From Myxococcales bacterium (lineage in GTDB: Bacteria; Myxococcota; Myxococcia; Myxococcales; JAJYLH01), in the NCBI GenBank assembly GCA_021787845.1, contig JAJYLH010000001.1:62001-126000 (forward strand): DNA of 64,000 nucleotides, written 5' to 3'. The first letter of the stretch is position 1. Every line of letters begins with the position of its first letter. Shown here in pieces: positions 42,439-50,350 of this stretch. A program made the position numbers and the translations under genes. The notes below the pieces were generated by a model. It ran no database searches. It had not been told where the DNA came from and saw only the letters and a program-made list of their open reading frames with translations.

Positions 42439-42684
42439 CTACGACGCCGGGTGGTAGTCCGGGTTGAGCACGATGTAGCTGCCTCCGACGTACGAGTAGG
42501 TGCAGCGGCCGTCGTCGATGATCACCCGGATGGCCTCCTTGCACTTCTGCTTGTCGCATGCCTCTCCGAACTGCTCGATCATCGCCTTGGTCAGGTCCGT
42601 CGCCTTCAGGTTCTTCTTGCCGTGGTAGTCCTTGACCATGCCGTACATGGTCTCGGCCACCTTCTCGACGCTCAGGTCTTCCAT
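42439..42684 (-). CDS. dsrD: DsrD, activator of dissimilatory sulfite reductase
   Basis: An 81-residue winged-helix-like protein, MEDLSVEKVAETMYGMVKDY..., ending in the family's TYSYVGGSYIVLNPDYH. DsrD is found almost only in organisms that reduce or disproportionate sulfite and stimulates DsrAB activity. AAGGAGG precedes the ATG, 17 nt after dsrB. Confidence 0.95.
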   Translation of the reverse strand: MEDLSVEKVAETMYGMVKDYHGKKNLKATDLTKAMIEQFGEACDKQKCKEAIRVIIDDGRCTYSYVGGSYIVLNPDYHPAS

Positions 42685-42701
42685 GGCGTCCTCCTTCTTG
42701 T

Positions 42702-43793
42702 TTACGCCGGCACCTGCCGGATCTGCGCGGAGCGGGCGAAGGTCTCGCCGGCGTGGGTGAAGTCGTCGATGTGGAACTTCGTGAACTCGATGCCGGTCAG
42801 CTTGAAGAAGTTGGGCCAACCGATCCGCTCGATCCACTCGCCCATCCGCTCGAACTTGCGGGCATGGCTCGCGTAGACGTCGACGATGTTCCGGACCGCG
42901 CTCACCACCTCCGGCCAGTGCGGCGGGTTGTTGGGCAGGAACGGAATCGCGAGCTTGGAGAACATCGGCGGATGCCGCGCGTCGGAGACCTTGCCGCCGA
43001 CCCAGATGGACAGACCGTCGTTCTCCGCGTTGATGATGCTCATCGACGGGCAGACGGTGAAGCAGTTGCCGCAGTACATGCACTGCTCGTCGATGACCTC
43101 GACGCTCTGCTTGCCGTTGACCGAGGCGGTCCGGACCGCGCCGGTGGGGCAGGAGGCGAGGGTGGTCGGGATTTCGCAGGTCTTCGGGAGGGCGTCGTGG
43201 TTGATCTTCGGCGGCTTGCGGTGGACGCCGAGAATCGCGATGTCCGAGCAGTGGACCGCGCCGCACATGTTCAGGCAGCAGGCGAAGGCGATGCGCAGTT
43301 TCGCCGGCAGGTCCATCGCCTCGAAGTGGGGGAACAGCTCGTCCATCACGTTCTTGACGACGCCCGAGGCGTCGGTCGCCGCCGAATGGCAGTGGACCCA
43401 GCCCTGGGTGTGGACGATGTTGGTGATGGACCGGCCGGTGCCGCCGACCGGGTAGCCCTCGGCCCGCAGCCGGGCGATCAGCGGATCGATCCGGGTCTCA
43501 TCGGTGACCAGGAACTCGACGTTGTTGCGGCTCGTGAAGCGCAGGTAGCCGCCGCAGAACTCGTCGGCCAGGTCGGCGAAGAGGCGGATGGTCTCGATGC
43601 TCATCAGCCGCGGGGTGGCCGCGCGCACCGAGTAGAGCTTGGCGCCCGAGTGCGACACGTGCACGAGCACGCCCGGCTTCAGGATTTCGTGGTACTTCCA
43701 CTGACCGTAGTTCTCCTGGATGATGGGCGGCAGGAACTGCTGGTAGTTCGGCGGTCCGATGTCGGTCTTGCGCTTCAGCGGCTCGGCGGACAT
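42702..43793 (-). CDS. dsrB: Dissimilatory sulfite reductase beta subunit
   Basis: A 363-residue subunit carrying the catalytic siroheme-[4Fe-4S] site: [13 protein letters not shown] (about 178-190) and the second pair in [14 protein letters not shown] (about 208-221). A ferredoxin domain with [12 protein letters not shown] (about 240-251) is inserted. It binds DsrA in an alpha2beta2 enzyme that reduces sulfite onto DsrC. It starts 29 nt after dsrA with GAGGAG upstream and ends in TAA. Confidence 0.97.
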   Translation of the reverse strand: MSAEPLKRKTDIGPPNYQQFLPPIIQENYGQWKYHEILKPGVLVHVSHSGAKLYSVRAATPRLMSIETIRLFADLADEFCGGYLRFTSRNNVEFLVTDETRIDPLIARLRAEGYPVGGTGRSITNIVHTQGWVHCHSAATDASGVVKNVMDELFPHFEAMDLPAKLRIAFACCLNMCGAVHCSDIAILGVHRKPPKINHDALPKTCEIPTTLASCPTGAVRTASVNGKQSVEVIDEQCMYCGNCFTVCPSMSIINAENDGLSIWVGGKVSDARHPPMFSKLAIPFLPNNPPHWPEVVSAVRNIVDVYASHARKFERMGEWIERIGWPNFFKLTGIEFTKFHIDDFTHAGETFARSAQIRQVPA

Positions 43794-43822
43794 GGCTGGG
43801 TCTCCTCTTTGATGCGAAAGGG

Positions 43823-44995
43823 CTAGGCCTCGTAGAAGATGTAGGGGTTGGCGCGGGGGTGGCTGATCATCTCGGGAATCGGCTCCAGGCCGATCTGCTC
43901 CAGGAAGTTCCCGAGCCCGATGCGCTGGATGAACTCGCCCACCCGCTCCCGGTTCTTGCCGTTCTCCGCCCACAGATCCCAGATGGCGGCGATCAGCTCC
44001 TTGAAGTCGTCGTAGGGCGGCTCCACCTTGATGAACGGCACGAAGACGCTCGACAGGAGCGCGCCGCCGATGATGGGGGCCTTGGCGCCGATGAGGATGG
44101 TCGCGCCCCGGTCCTTGCCCGGCGAGAGCGCCTTCGGCATCGCGTTGATGCAGTGCATGCACTTGACGCAGTTCGAGTTGTCGATGGAGAGCGCCTTCCC
44201 GTTCCAGCTCATGCACTTGGTCGGGCAGCGGTCGCAGACGTCCTTCTGGAGGTCCAGCTTGCCGCTCTCCGCGTACTCCTTCACCGCCGGCTGGTCGATC
44301 TGGATGTTGTCCCGCCAGGTCCCGATGACCGACATGTCGGCGCGGGCGATGGCCGCCACGCAGTCGTTCGCGCAGCCCGCCGCCTTGATCTTGAACTTGT
44401 AGGGGAACGCCGGCCGGTGCAGCTCGTCCTGGTAGGTCTGCGTCATGTCGTAGACGAAGTTCAGGGTGTCGTAGCAGGCCCACTCGCACCGAGCAGGACC
44501 GCAGCAGCAGCTCGGCGTCCGCATGTCGGAGCCGCTCCCGCCGAGGTCGAAGCCCGCGTCGGTCAGGTCCTTGAAGGTCGGCTCCAGCTCCGGGGTGGTG
44601 GTGCCGAGGAAGACGATGTCGCCGGTCGACCCGTGCATGTTGGTCAGGCCGCTTCCGTGCTTCTCCCAGATGTCCGAGAGGGTCCGCAGCGCTTTCGAGG
44701 TGTAGAACCACCCCGACGGCTGGTTGATGCGCATCGTGTGGAACTCGGCGACCCCGGGGAACTCGTCGGCCAGGTCGGTGTAGCGGCCGATGACCCCGCC
44801 GCCGTAGCCGTGGACGCCGACGATGCCGCCGTGCTTCCAGTGGCCGCGCTTCTCCTCGTAGGAGCGCTCCAGCACTCCCAGGAGGTCCTGGACGGCGGCG
44901 CTCTTCGCGCTCTTCTTGATTTCCTTGACGAAGCTGGGCCAGGGACCTTTCTCCAACTCGTCGATCAACGGTGTCTGGTGCTTGAGCTCGGTCAT
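43823..44995 (-). CDS. dsrA: Dissimilatory sulfite reductase alpha subunit
   Basis: A 390-residue subunit with siroheme-cluster cysteines in [16 protein letters not shown] and [11 protein letters not shown], and ferredoxin cysteines in CDRCPTKC...CVKCMHC. The ATG at 44995 gives the family start ([19 protein letters not shown]), with AGGAG upstream; the earlier in-frame start is non-coding in character. The protein is shorter than the 437-residue Desulfovibrio DsrA, lacking an N-proximal insertion, a segment before the ferredoxin domain and the C-terminal tail. It is the first gene of the dsr operon. Confidence 0.97.
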   Translation of the reverse strand: MTELKHQTPLIDELEKGPWPSFVKEIKKSAKSAAVQDLLGVLERSYEEKRGHWKHGGIVGVHGYGGGVIGRYTDLADEFPGVAEFHTMRINQPSGWFYTSKALRTLSDIWEKHGSGLTNMHGSTGDIVFLGTTTPELEPTFKDLTDAGFDLGGSGSDMRTPSCCCGPARCEWACYDTLNFVYDMTQTYQDELHRPAFPYKFKIKAAGCANDCVAAIARADMSVIGTWRDNIQIDQPAVKEYAESGKLDLQKDVCDRCPTKCMSWNGKALSIDNSNCVKCMHCINAMPKALSPGKDRGATILIGAKAPIIGGALLSSVFVPFIKVEPPYDDFKELIAAIWDLWAENGKNRERVGEFIQRIGLGNFLEQIGLEPIPEMISHPRANPYIFYEA

Positions 44996-45058
44996 GAGGG
45001 CTCCTGATGTGGGCTTGCCTGTTCGCCTTCGCGCGGCGTCGTTCACTACCGGGCGCGC

Positions 45059-45087
45059 CTTGTCGCGCCGGCCCGGATCCGCGTCAA
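45059..45087 (-). promoter_or_regulatory. Candidate sigma-70 promoter of the dsr operon
   Basis: On the minus strand TTGACG (45087-45082) and GACAAG (45064-45059) are 17 nt apart, about 65 nt before the dsrA start. The -35 is good and the -10 poor. Confidence 0.35.
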
Positions 45088-45096
45088 CGCTGAGAA

Positions 45097-45122
45097 GTTC
45101 GAACGCCGCGATAAACAAAAGC
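45097..45122. promoter_or_regulatory. Candidate regulator site upstream of dsrA (GTTCGAACG-N2-GCGATAA)
   Basis: GTTCGAACGCCGCGATAA followed by ACAAAAGC, directly upstream of the candidate -35 box. It matches 16 of 18 positions in the site upstream of the LysR pair (47744-47769, opposite orientation) and is related to the aprB site at 12755. Confidence 0.55.
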
Positions 45123-45400
45123 TAATGGCCCAGGGACCCGCTCGACTCCCCTTGCGGGCGCGAAACCCCCGGAATTCGCGCGCGATTCGGCGGGGTGGCG
45201 CGCTTCCCCCCAGGCCCCGCCCGGGCGCTCCGACGCCGCGACTCGCGAAGGGCTGGAGCGCCGCCGCTAAGCACGGTGGTTCGCCGCTGGTCCGCCCGTG
45301 CCGCGCACCATCGACTGGCAGGAGTGGTCAAGAACAGCGGTAGCGCACCTGCTGAGTCGCCGGAACAGAAGAAATGCACCAGGGACGGAGCTGGGGACCG

Positions 45401-45500
45401 CTCACCCTGAACCCTTCGGCAAGCTCAGGATGAACTTCGTCGAAGGGCGGGCGGTCCACCGTGTTCCCGCCCATCCTTCGACTGCGCGTAGCGCGCGGCT
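45401..45500. repeat. Dispersed intergenic repeat (TTCGGCAAGCTCAGGATGAAC type)
   Basis: Contains CTTCGGCAAGCTCAGGATGA at the left and CATCCTTCGACTGCGCG at the right, the two halves of a palindromic repeat common in proteobacterial intergenic DNA. Related sequences are at 42314 and 13033. Confidence 0.55.
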
Positions 45501-45715
45501 GATGCCCGCAAGCCAACCGCACGAGCCACGACCAGTGGTGCCCGCCCTCTGGCCGGGCCCGGTGACGCCGGACCAGCGGGCCCGCACCGCTATCGCGACG
45601 CTGTGCGTCGAGAATCAGCGCGTGGCGGCAAGATTCTTCGGGCAAGTGGTTCAGGATGAACGGGAGCGAGGAGTCGAGGAGGACAGGACGGACCTTTTCC
45701 TTCCGGGTCCTCGGG

Positions 45716-46732
45716 TCAGGCGCCGCGCCGTTCCGCGCGCCAGGCCGCGCCGAAGCCTCGGGCCTGGTCGATGAACGCGTCGACGGCCCGCGAGGTGCGC
45801 GGCTCGTTCCAGGTCACCAGCACGATCCTGCGCAGCAGCGGCGGATCCAGGGCACAGCTCCACAGCCGGCCCTCACAAGCGCTGCCGGTCTCATCCCGTT
45901 CGATCACCATCGCCGGGAGGAACGCCACCCCCATCCCCAGCGCCACCATCCGCTTGACGGTCTCCACGTTCTCGCTCTCCACCACCGGGTCCACCGCCAG
46001 CCCCAGCCGCTCCAGGTGACCCGCGATCAAGGCGCCGGTCGGCGTCTGGGCGCTGAGCGCGACGAAGCGGGTGTCGGCGAGCTGGTCCACCTTTACCGTC
46101 GGCCGCCCGAAGAAGGGGTGCGTCCGGCCGCAGACGAAGGCGACCCGCTCCTCGAACAAGGTCTCGTAGCGCAGCCGCTTCTCCGGGCGCGGGTCGGCCA
46201 GCACTGCGAGGTCGAGCTGGTCGGCCAAGAGGGTCGAGACGATGTCGTCCGACTCCCGGTAGAAGACCGTCGGGTGCGCCGCCGGATAGCGCTTGCGAAA
46301 GGCGAACAAGAGGCGCGGGAGGAAGTAGATCCCCACGCTGTTGACCGTGCCGATGCGGACCTCCCCTTTAGCGCCCTCGCTTAGCTCGCGGACCGCCCGT
46401 TCCGCCTGCCGGACCTGCGCCCCGATCTCCTGCGCGTGGCGATACAGGAGCCGCCCCGCCTCGGTCGGCCGCATCCCCCCGGGGCCCCGGTAGAAGAGCT
46501 GCGAGCCCATCTCCTCTTCCATCTGCTTGATCTGGTAGGAGAGGGCCGGCTGGGTGATGTGCAGCCGCACCGTCGCCCGCTTGATGCCCCCCTCCTCCAC
46601 CACCGTCTGGAAGCAGCGCAGCCGGTAGAGGGTGGTCGGCAGCTCGTTCGCGCGCTCTGGCCGAGATCGCAGCTCCCTACCGGTAGCGCTCTCGGACGCC
46701 ATCGGCGGCTCGCTCTTCGCGCTCGCCATCAT
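45716..46732 (-). CDS. LysR-family transcriptional regulator, copy 1
   Basis: A 338-residue regulator: a 32-residue N-terminal extension, then the LysR helix-turn-helix (RCFQTVVEEGGIKRATVRLHITQ, about 38-60) and a co-inducer domain (GEVRIGTVNSVGIYFLP onward). It is closely similar to the next gene (shared IGTVNSVG, HPFFGRPTVK, TPTGAL), so the pair arose by tandem duplication. Both lie upstream of dsrA on the same strand and are the obvious candidates for dsr/apr control. The ligand is unknown; sulfur intermediates or redox state are guesses. Confidence 0.92.
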   Translation of the reverse strand: MMASAKSEPPMASESATGRELRSRPERANELPTTLYRLRCFQTVVEEGGIKRATVRLHITQPALSYQIKQMEEEMGSQLFYRGPGGMRPTEAGRLLYRHAQEIGAQVRQAERAVRELSEGAKGEVRIGTVNSVGIYFLPRLLFAFRKRYPAAHPTVFYRESDDIVSTLLADQLDLAVLADPRPEKRLRYETLFEERVAFVCGRTHPFFGRPTVKVDQLADTRFVALSAQTPTGALIAGHLERLGLAVDPVVESENVETVKRMVALGMGVAFLPAMVIERDETGSACEGRLWSCALDPPLLRRIVLVTWNEPRTSRAVDAFIDQARGFGAAWRAERRGA

Positions 46733-46754
46733 CAGGAGACCTCCTCCCCCAGCC

Positions 46755-47669
46755 TTACGACCGGCAGCCGCGCCAGGTGCGGCCGAACCGGCGCACTTCC
46801 TCCACGAACGCGTCGACCGCCCGCGACCGGGGAGCCTCCCGCCAGGCGGCGAGGACGATCCGCCGGACCAGCGGTGGCTCGAGAGCGCTCCTCCAGAGCT
46901 TGCCTTCCGACCCGTCGCACCCGACGTCGTCCGCGGTCACCATGTCCGGCAGCAGGGCGACGCCCATCTCCTCCTCCACCATCCGCTTGACCGCCTCGAC
47001 GTTGTCGGTCGAGACGATGGGCGCGAGCGCCACCCCTTGGCGCTCGAGGTACCGCTCGGCGAGAGCGCCGGTGGGGGTCGAGGGGTCGAGGGCGATAAAC
47101 CGCGCGGCTGCGAGGTCGGCCGGCTTCACCGTCGGGCGCCCGAAGAACGGGTGGCTCTTCGCGCAGACCAGAGAAATCGGGTCGTCGGCCACGTGGGTGA
47201 AGCGCAGGCGCGGGTCGGGCTCCGGGTCCGCGGCGAGGGCGACGTCGAGCTTGCCGGCGAGGAGCATCTCCACCAGCTCGTGGGAGGCGCGGTAGACGAG
47301 GACCGGGTGCACTGCCGGACAGCGGGAGTGCACCCGCCAGAGGACCTGCGGGAGGAAGTGGGTGCCGACGCTGTTGACAGTGCCGATGCGGATGTCGCCG
47401 GTGATCCCGTCGGCGAGCTCGCGGACGGCCTGGTGGGCGGCGTGGACCGCGCCGACGATCCGCTCGGCGTGGGCGACGAGGACCCGGCCCGCCTCGGTCG
47501 GCACGACGCTACGGGGGCGCCGGTGGAAGAGCGGCACCCGCAGCTCGTCCTCGAGCTGCTTGATGAGGTAGGAGAGCGCTGGTTGGGTAATGCCGAGGCG
47601 CGCGGTGGCCCGCTTGAACCCGCCCTCCTCGACGACGAGCAGGAAACAGCGAAGCTGATGCAGCTCCAT
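46755..47669 (-). CDS. LysR-family transcriptional regulator, copy 2
   Basis: A 304-residue LysR protein with the helix-turn-helix at about 17-40 (FKRATARLGITQPALSYLIKQLE) and a full effector domain. It is the paralogue of the downstream copy, 22 nt away, so they form an operon. A motif matching the dsrA upstream site lies 75-100 nt before its start, as expected for an autoregulated LysR gene. Confidence 0.93.
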   Translation of the reverse strand: MELHQLRCFLLVVEEGGFKRATARLGITQPALSYLIKQLEDELRVPLFHRRPRSVVPTEAGRVLVAHAERIVGAVHAAHQAVRELADGITGDIRIGTVNSVGTHFLPQVLWRVHSRCPAVHPVLVYRASHELVEMLLAGKLDVALAADPEPDPRLRFTHVADDPISLVCAKSHPFFGRPTVKPADLAAARFIALDPSTPTGALAERYLERQGVALAPIVSTDNVEAVKRMVEEEMGVALLPDMVTADDVGCDGSEGKLWRSALEPPLVRRIVLAAWREAPRSRAVDAFVEEVRRFGRTWRGCRS

Positions 47670-47743
47670 GGGACCTTGCCCCTGGAAGCTGGTCCCCAGC
47701 CGGACGGCAGTCTAGCCGCGCCGCGTGCGGCCGGCGGATTTCA

Positions 47744-47769
47744 GGTTTCTTATCGCTTCGTTCGAACGG
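47744..47769. promoter_or_regulatory. Candidate regulator site upstream of the LysR pair
   Basis: On the minus strand it reads CGTTCGAACGAAGCGATAAG, with a perfect 10-bp palindrome CGTTCGAACG. It is nearly identical to the dsrA site in the opposite orientation. Confidence 0.5.
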
Positions 47770-47875
47770 TTGGAGGGCGGCGCGATCTGCTGGCCGGCGG
47801 GCTCCGCCGGCGGGGACGCCGCGGCTCCCTTGACGGCGGAGTTTCTCGCGCCTAGTGTCGGTCCGCGCTCCATGT

Positions 47876-47951
47876 GCGGGCGTAGCTCAGTTGGTAGAGC
47901 ACGAGCTTCCCAAGCTCGGGGTCGCGGGTCCGAACCCCGTCGCCCGCTCCA
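47876..47951 (+). tRNA. tRNA-Gly (CCC)
   Basis: A full cloverleaf with acceptor stem GCGGGCG/CGCCCGC, D arm GCTCAGTTGGTAGAGC, anticodon stem CGAGC/GCTCG around loop TTCCCAA (anticodon CCC), T arm GCGGGTCCGAACCCCGT, discriminator T and encoded CCA. A terminator follows. Its 3' part is the attachment site of the adjoining element. Confidence 0.96.
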
Positions 47952-49275
47952 GCGAAGAGGCCGGAGATTTCCGCGAAAGCGCGAGGTCTCCGGCCTTCGT
48001 GTTTTCTCCGCTTCCGGGCGTTTGTGGAAGCCGGCTGGAAAACCCAGCGGCCAGCGCCATCGGAACGGGCGGCACGTCCGTCTCGACGGGCAAGCCGAAG
48101 GTCAGCCGCCCGATCTCGTCCCGGAGGAAGCCGGGCGCGAGGTGGCCGTACACGTCCATCGTCAGCTTCACGTCCGAGTGTCCGAGGATACGCTGCACCG
48201 CTGCCGGTGAGCAGCCGGATTGCATGAGCAGCGAGGCGGTCGTGTGCCGCAGGTCGTGGAAGCGGAGCGGCCGGACGATGGCGGTCGGCCAGAGCTTGTG
48301 CCCGTGCGTCGGGCAGCGGCGCAGCGCCTTGTCAGGAGCCGTCTCGCTGTGCTGGCACCCGCGGACGCGGCAGACGTGGCGCCAGCCGAGCACGATGCCC
48401 GCGCGTCCGAGCGCCCGGCGCAACACGTTCTCCAGCTCCAGCTCGCGCGGGAGCATCGATCCGTCGGGGCGTGGAAACACGAGGTCCGAGGGCGAGGCCG
48501 CGAGCGCCACCCGCAGGAACGGCGCAAGCTCCGCGTGAATCGGGACGTGGCGGACCTTGCCGCCCTTGGTCGTGTTCCGTTCCCAGCTTCGGGCGACCGT
48601 GAGGATGCCGGCGTCGAAGTCCACGTCGGTCTTTCGCAGCGCGCACAGCTCGCCCTTGCGAAGCCCGGCGTAGGTCGCGGTCGCGAAGAGCGGTCGCCAG
48701 CCGCAGGCGATCGACTTGGAGCCGTGCTCGCGCAGCGCCTCGAGCACCGGTACCACCTCGTCGTGCCGCAGGTAGTCCGGCTGCCGCACCGGCACCTTGC
48801 GCTTGGGCACGTCGGCGACCGGGTTCGCTCCCGCCCACCGTCCGGCCCGTCGCGCGAGGTTGAAGGCGCGTCCGAGGTAGCCGCGCAGGTGGTTCACCGT
48901 TTCCGGCGCCAGCGGGCCGTCCTTCTGCGCGAGGAAGCCTTCGATTCGGCCGGGCGTCAGCTCGGCGAGCGTCAGCCGCCCGAGGTCCGAGTCGAGAAGG
49001 TGCCGCGCCTGCCGCTCGACGACCTCGCGTGAGGCGAGCTTCTGCACCGGTCCGGTAAGCCACCAGCGGAGCAGCTCAGCGACAGTGCCGCCGCCATCCT
49101 CCGCCGGGAGCGGCTCCAAGCCGAGCCGCTGCCGCTCGCCCTTCGCTTCCAGCTCCCGCGCGATGCGCTTGGCGTCCGTCTTCTGGTGCGCGGTCGTCGC
49201 CACCTTGCGCCATCGGCCTCGCCCATCCTTGAAGCTCGCCCACCACTTGCCGCCCTGCCAGAATGCGGATGCCAT
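47887..49275 (-). CDS. Tyrosine-recombinase integrase
   Basis: A 462-residue phage/ICE-type integrase. The core-binding domain lies at about 65-165 and the catalytic domain at about 175-390, with Arg in YAGLRKGEL, HDLRH, GHSDVKLTMDVYGHL and the nucleophile Tyr in the last motif. A cysteine-rich insertion (CRVRGCQH...RRCPTHGH) may bind zinc. AGGAG precedes the ATG. The last 65 nt run antisense into the tRNA-Gly gene, so the C-terminal tail is encoded by the attachment site itself. It adjoins attL, as expected for a site-specific element. Confidence 0.93.
   Translation of the reverse strand: MASAFWQGGKWWASFKDGRGRWRKVATTAHQKTDAKRIARELEAKGERQRLGLEPLPAEDGGGTVAELLRWWLTGPVQKLASREVVERQARHLLDSDLGRLTLAELTPGRIEGFLAQKDGPLAPETVNHLRGYLGRAFNLARRAGRWAGANPVADVPKRKVPVRQPDYLRHDEVVPVLEALREHGSKSIACGWRPLFATATYAGLRKGELCALRKTDVDFDAGILTVARSWERNTTKGGKVRHVPIHAELAPFLRVALAASPSDLVFPRPDGSMLPRELELENVLRRALGRAGIVLGWRHVCRVRGCQHSETAPDKALRRCPTHGHKLWPTAIVRPLRFHDLRHTTASLLMQSGCSPAAVQRILGHSDVKLTMDVYGHLAPGFLRDEIGRLTFGLPVETDVPPVPMALAAGFSSRLPQTPGSGENTKAGDLALSRKSPASSLERATGFGPATPSLGSSCSTN
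47908..47951 (+). other. attL (3' end of tRNA-Gly)
   Basis: The 27-bp core TCCCAAGCTCGGGGTCGCGG... (47908-47934) is identical to 54117-54143. The following 17 bp differ at two positions. It covers the anticodon to the CCA end of the tRNA. Confidence 0.88.
47958..48005 (+). terminator. tRNA-Gly terminator
   Basis: GGCCGGAGA and TCTCCGGCC pair around an inner CGCG stem, followed by TTCGTGTTTT. It also lies within the 3' part of the integrase gene on the other strand. Confidence 0.7.
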
Positions 49276-49287
49276 GAGCGCTCCTGC

Positions 49288-49590
49288 CTAGACGTTGCGC
49301 AGCCGGTAAGCCTTGTTTCCGAACCGCGCGATGACTTCCAGCTCGCCGCCGAGCGCCTCGACGTAGCGGCGCAGCGTCGAGAGCCGGTGGTCTTCCCGCC
49401 GCTCCAGCTTCGACAGCTCCGACTGCGTCATTTCCACCAGCTCGGCCGCCTCGACCTGCGTCTTGTTGGCCATGCGCCGCATCTCGGCGAGGTCCATCTC
49501 GAGCAGCTCCTGCTCGGCCTCCCGGTACAGCTTTTCGATTTCCGCTTTCGAGTACCGCGCTTCTAGAATCTCCCGCCACTTCTTCGCCAT
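49288..49590 (-). CDS. XRE-family antitoxin (HigA-like)
   Basis: A 100-residue protein with a helix-turn-helix of the XRE type (KTQVEAAELVEMTQSELSKLERRED, about 43-67). It lies 19 nt downstream of the toxin gene, the HigBA order, and should neutralise it and repress the operon. Two adjacent ATGs exist; 49590 has the better spacing from AGGAGG. Confidence 0.85.
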   Translation of the reverse strand: MAKKWREILEARYSKAEIEKLYREAEQELLEMDLAEMRRMANKTQVEAAELVEMTQSELSKLERREDHRLSTLRRYVEALGGELEVIARFGNKAYRLRNV

Positions 49591-49609
49591 CATGGCCTCC
49601 TGGTCCGCT

Positions 49610-50026
49610 CTAGCTGTGCTTTCCGGCTCTTTGCTCCGCCAAGTAGTCCCGCCAGATTCGCTCGGCTACCGGGACCATGCGTTCGTAGAACCGCCGGTCC
49701 CCCGACTTGTCGCCACCGATGAGCAGCACCGCGTCTCGCCGGGGGTCGAACGAATAGAAGATGCGCAGTGCCCGGCCGTGCGTTTCCGTTCGAAGCTCCC
49801 GGAGCGCGAAGGAGGCACCGTTCACGGCGCTCGACAGCGGGTATCCGAGAGCGGTGCCGGCTAGTTCGAGCTTGCGAACGGCCCTGATCACCGCGTCGGT
49901 CAAGGGCCTGTCCAGGTCGATGAACCACGCCTCGAATTCGTCAGTGGCGATCACTTCGACCATGCCGGGATGATGCACTTGAGAAACTAGGAAGTCAAGT
50001 GCCTTCGAGGCCAACGCGAGAAGCAT
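49610..50026 (-). CDS. HigB/RelE-superfamily toxin
   Basis: The core (MVEVIATDEFEAWF... FALRELRTETHGRALRIFYSFDPRRDAVLLIGG) is the phage-derived Gp49/HigB fold, a ribosome-dependent mRNA endonuclease family. The start at 50026 has a GAGGTGAGG site and gives 138 residues; an internal ATG at 49963 would give the usual 117 but has no clear site. It is paired with the XRE antitoxin downstream and probably stabilises the element. Confidence 0.85.
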   Translation of the reverse strand: MLLALASKALDFLVSQVHHPGMVEVIATDEFEAWFIDLDRPLTDAVIRAVRKLELAGTALGYPLSSAVNGASFALRELRTETHGRALRIFYSFDPRRDAVLLIGGDKSGDRRFYERMVPVAERIWRDYLAEQRAGKHS

Positions 50027-50031
50027 GGTCC

Positions 50032-50268
50032 TCACCTCTCGGGGAGCGCGATCACGCGCCCGCTCTTCGGCTCGCTGCGCCGCGCGTAAGTGCGGATGGC
50101 GTAAGGCCAGAACCGCAAGAGGCCGCCGATCCGCGTGTACGGGAGGTCCCCTTGCGAGACGTGGAGGTGGACCCAGCGAACCGACACGCCGAGAAAATCG
50201 GCCACGTCGGCGACCTTCCACAGCCGTTCCGTTGGAGCAGGGACGTTCTCTTTCTGTTCGGTGAGCAT
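50032..50268 (-). CDS. Excisionase-like helix-turn-helix protein
   Basis: A 78-residue protein with a MerR/excisionase-type helix-turn-helix (LWKVADVADFLGVSVRWVH, about 16-34) and the wing segment YTRIGGLLRFWPYAIRTYARR. Proteins of this kind direct excision of integrative elements. It lies 5 nt upstream of the toxin start. Confidence 0.82.
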   Translation of the reverse strand: MLTEQKENVPAPTERLWKVADVADFLGVSVRWVHLHVSQGDLPYTRIGGLLRFWPYAIRTYARRSEPKSGRVIALPER

Positions 50269-50350
50269 GGCTACCTCTTGGGGTCACGGGCACCGGGAGC
50301 GGTGCCGGGGTGGAGTGAAAGGGATTCGTCGAACGGAGGGACCGAAGGGC

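Larger units (their letters stand above)
44996..45715. other. Regulatory intergenic region upstream of dsrA
   Basis: About 720 bases without a supported gene. Next to dsrA lie a candidate promoter and a regulator-like motif in a locally AT-rich patch (45095-45125). Further out, 45401-45500 is a dispersed repeat. Open frames here are short and GC-driven. Confidence 0.6.

Noticed and set aside
3020-45000. Sulfur-oxidation (reverse Dsr) interpretation
   Set aside because: dsrD and qmoABC are present and dsrEFH is absent, which favours the reductive direction; DsrAB phylogeny is still needed.
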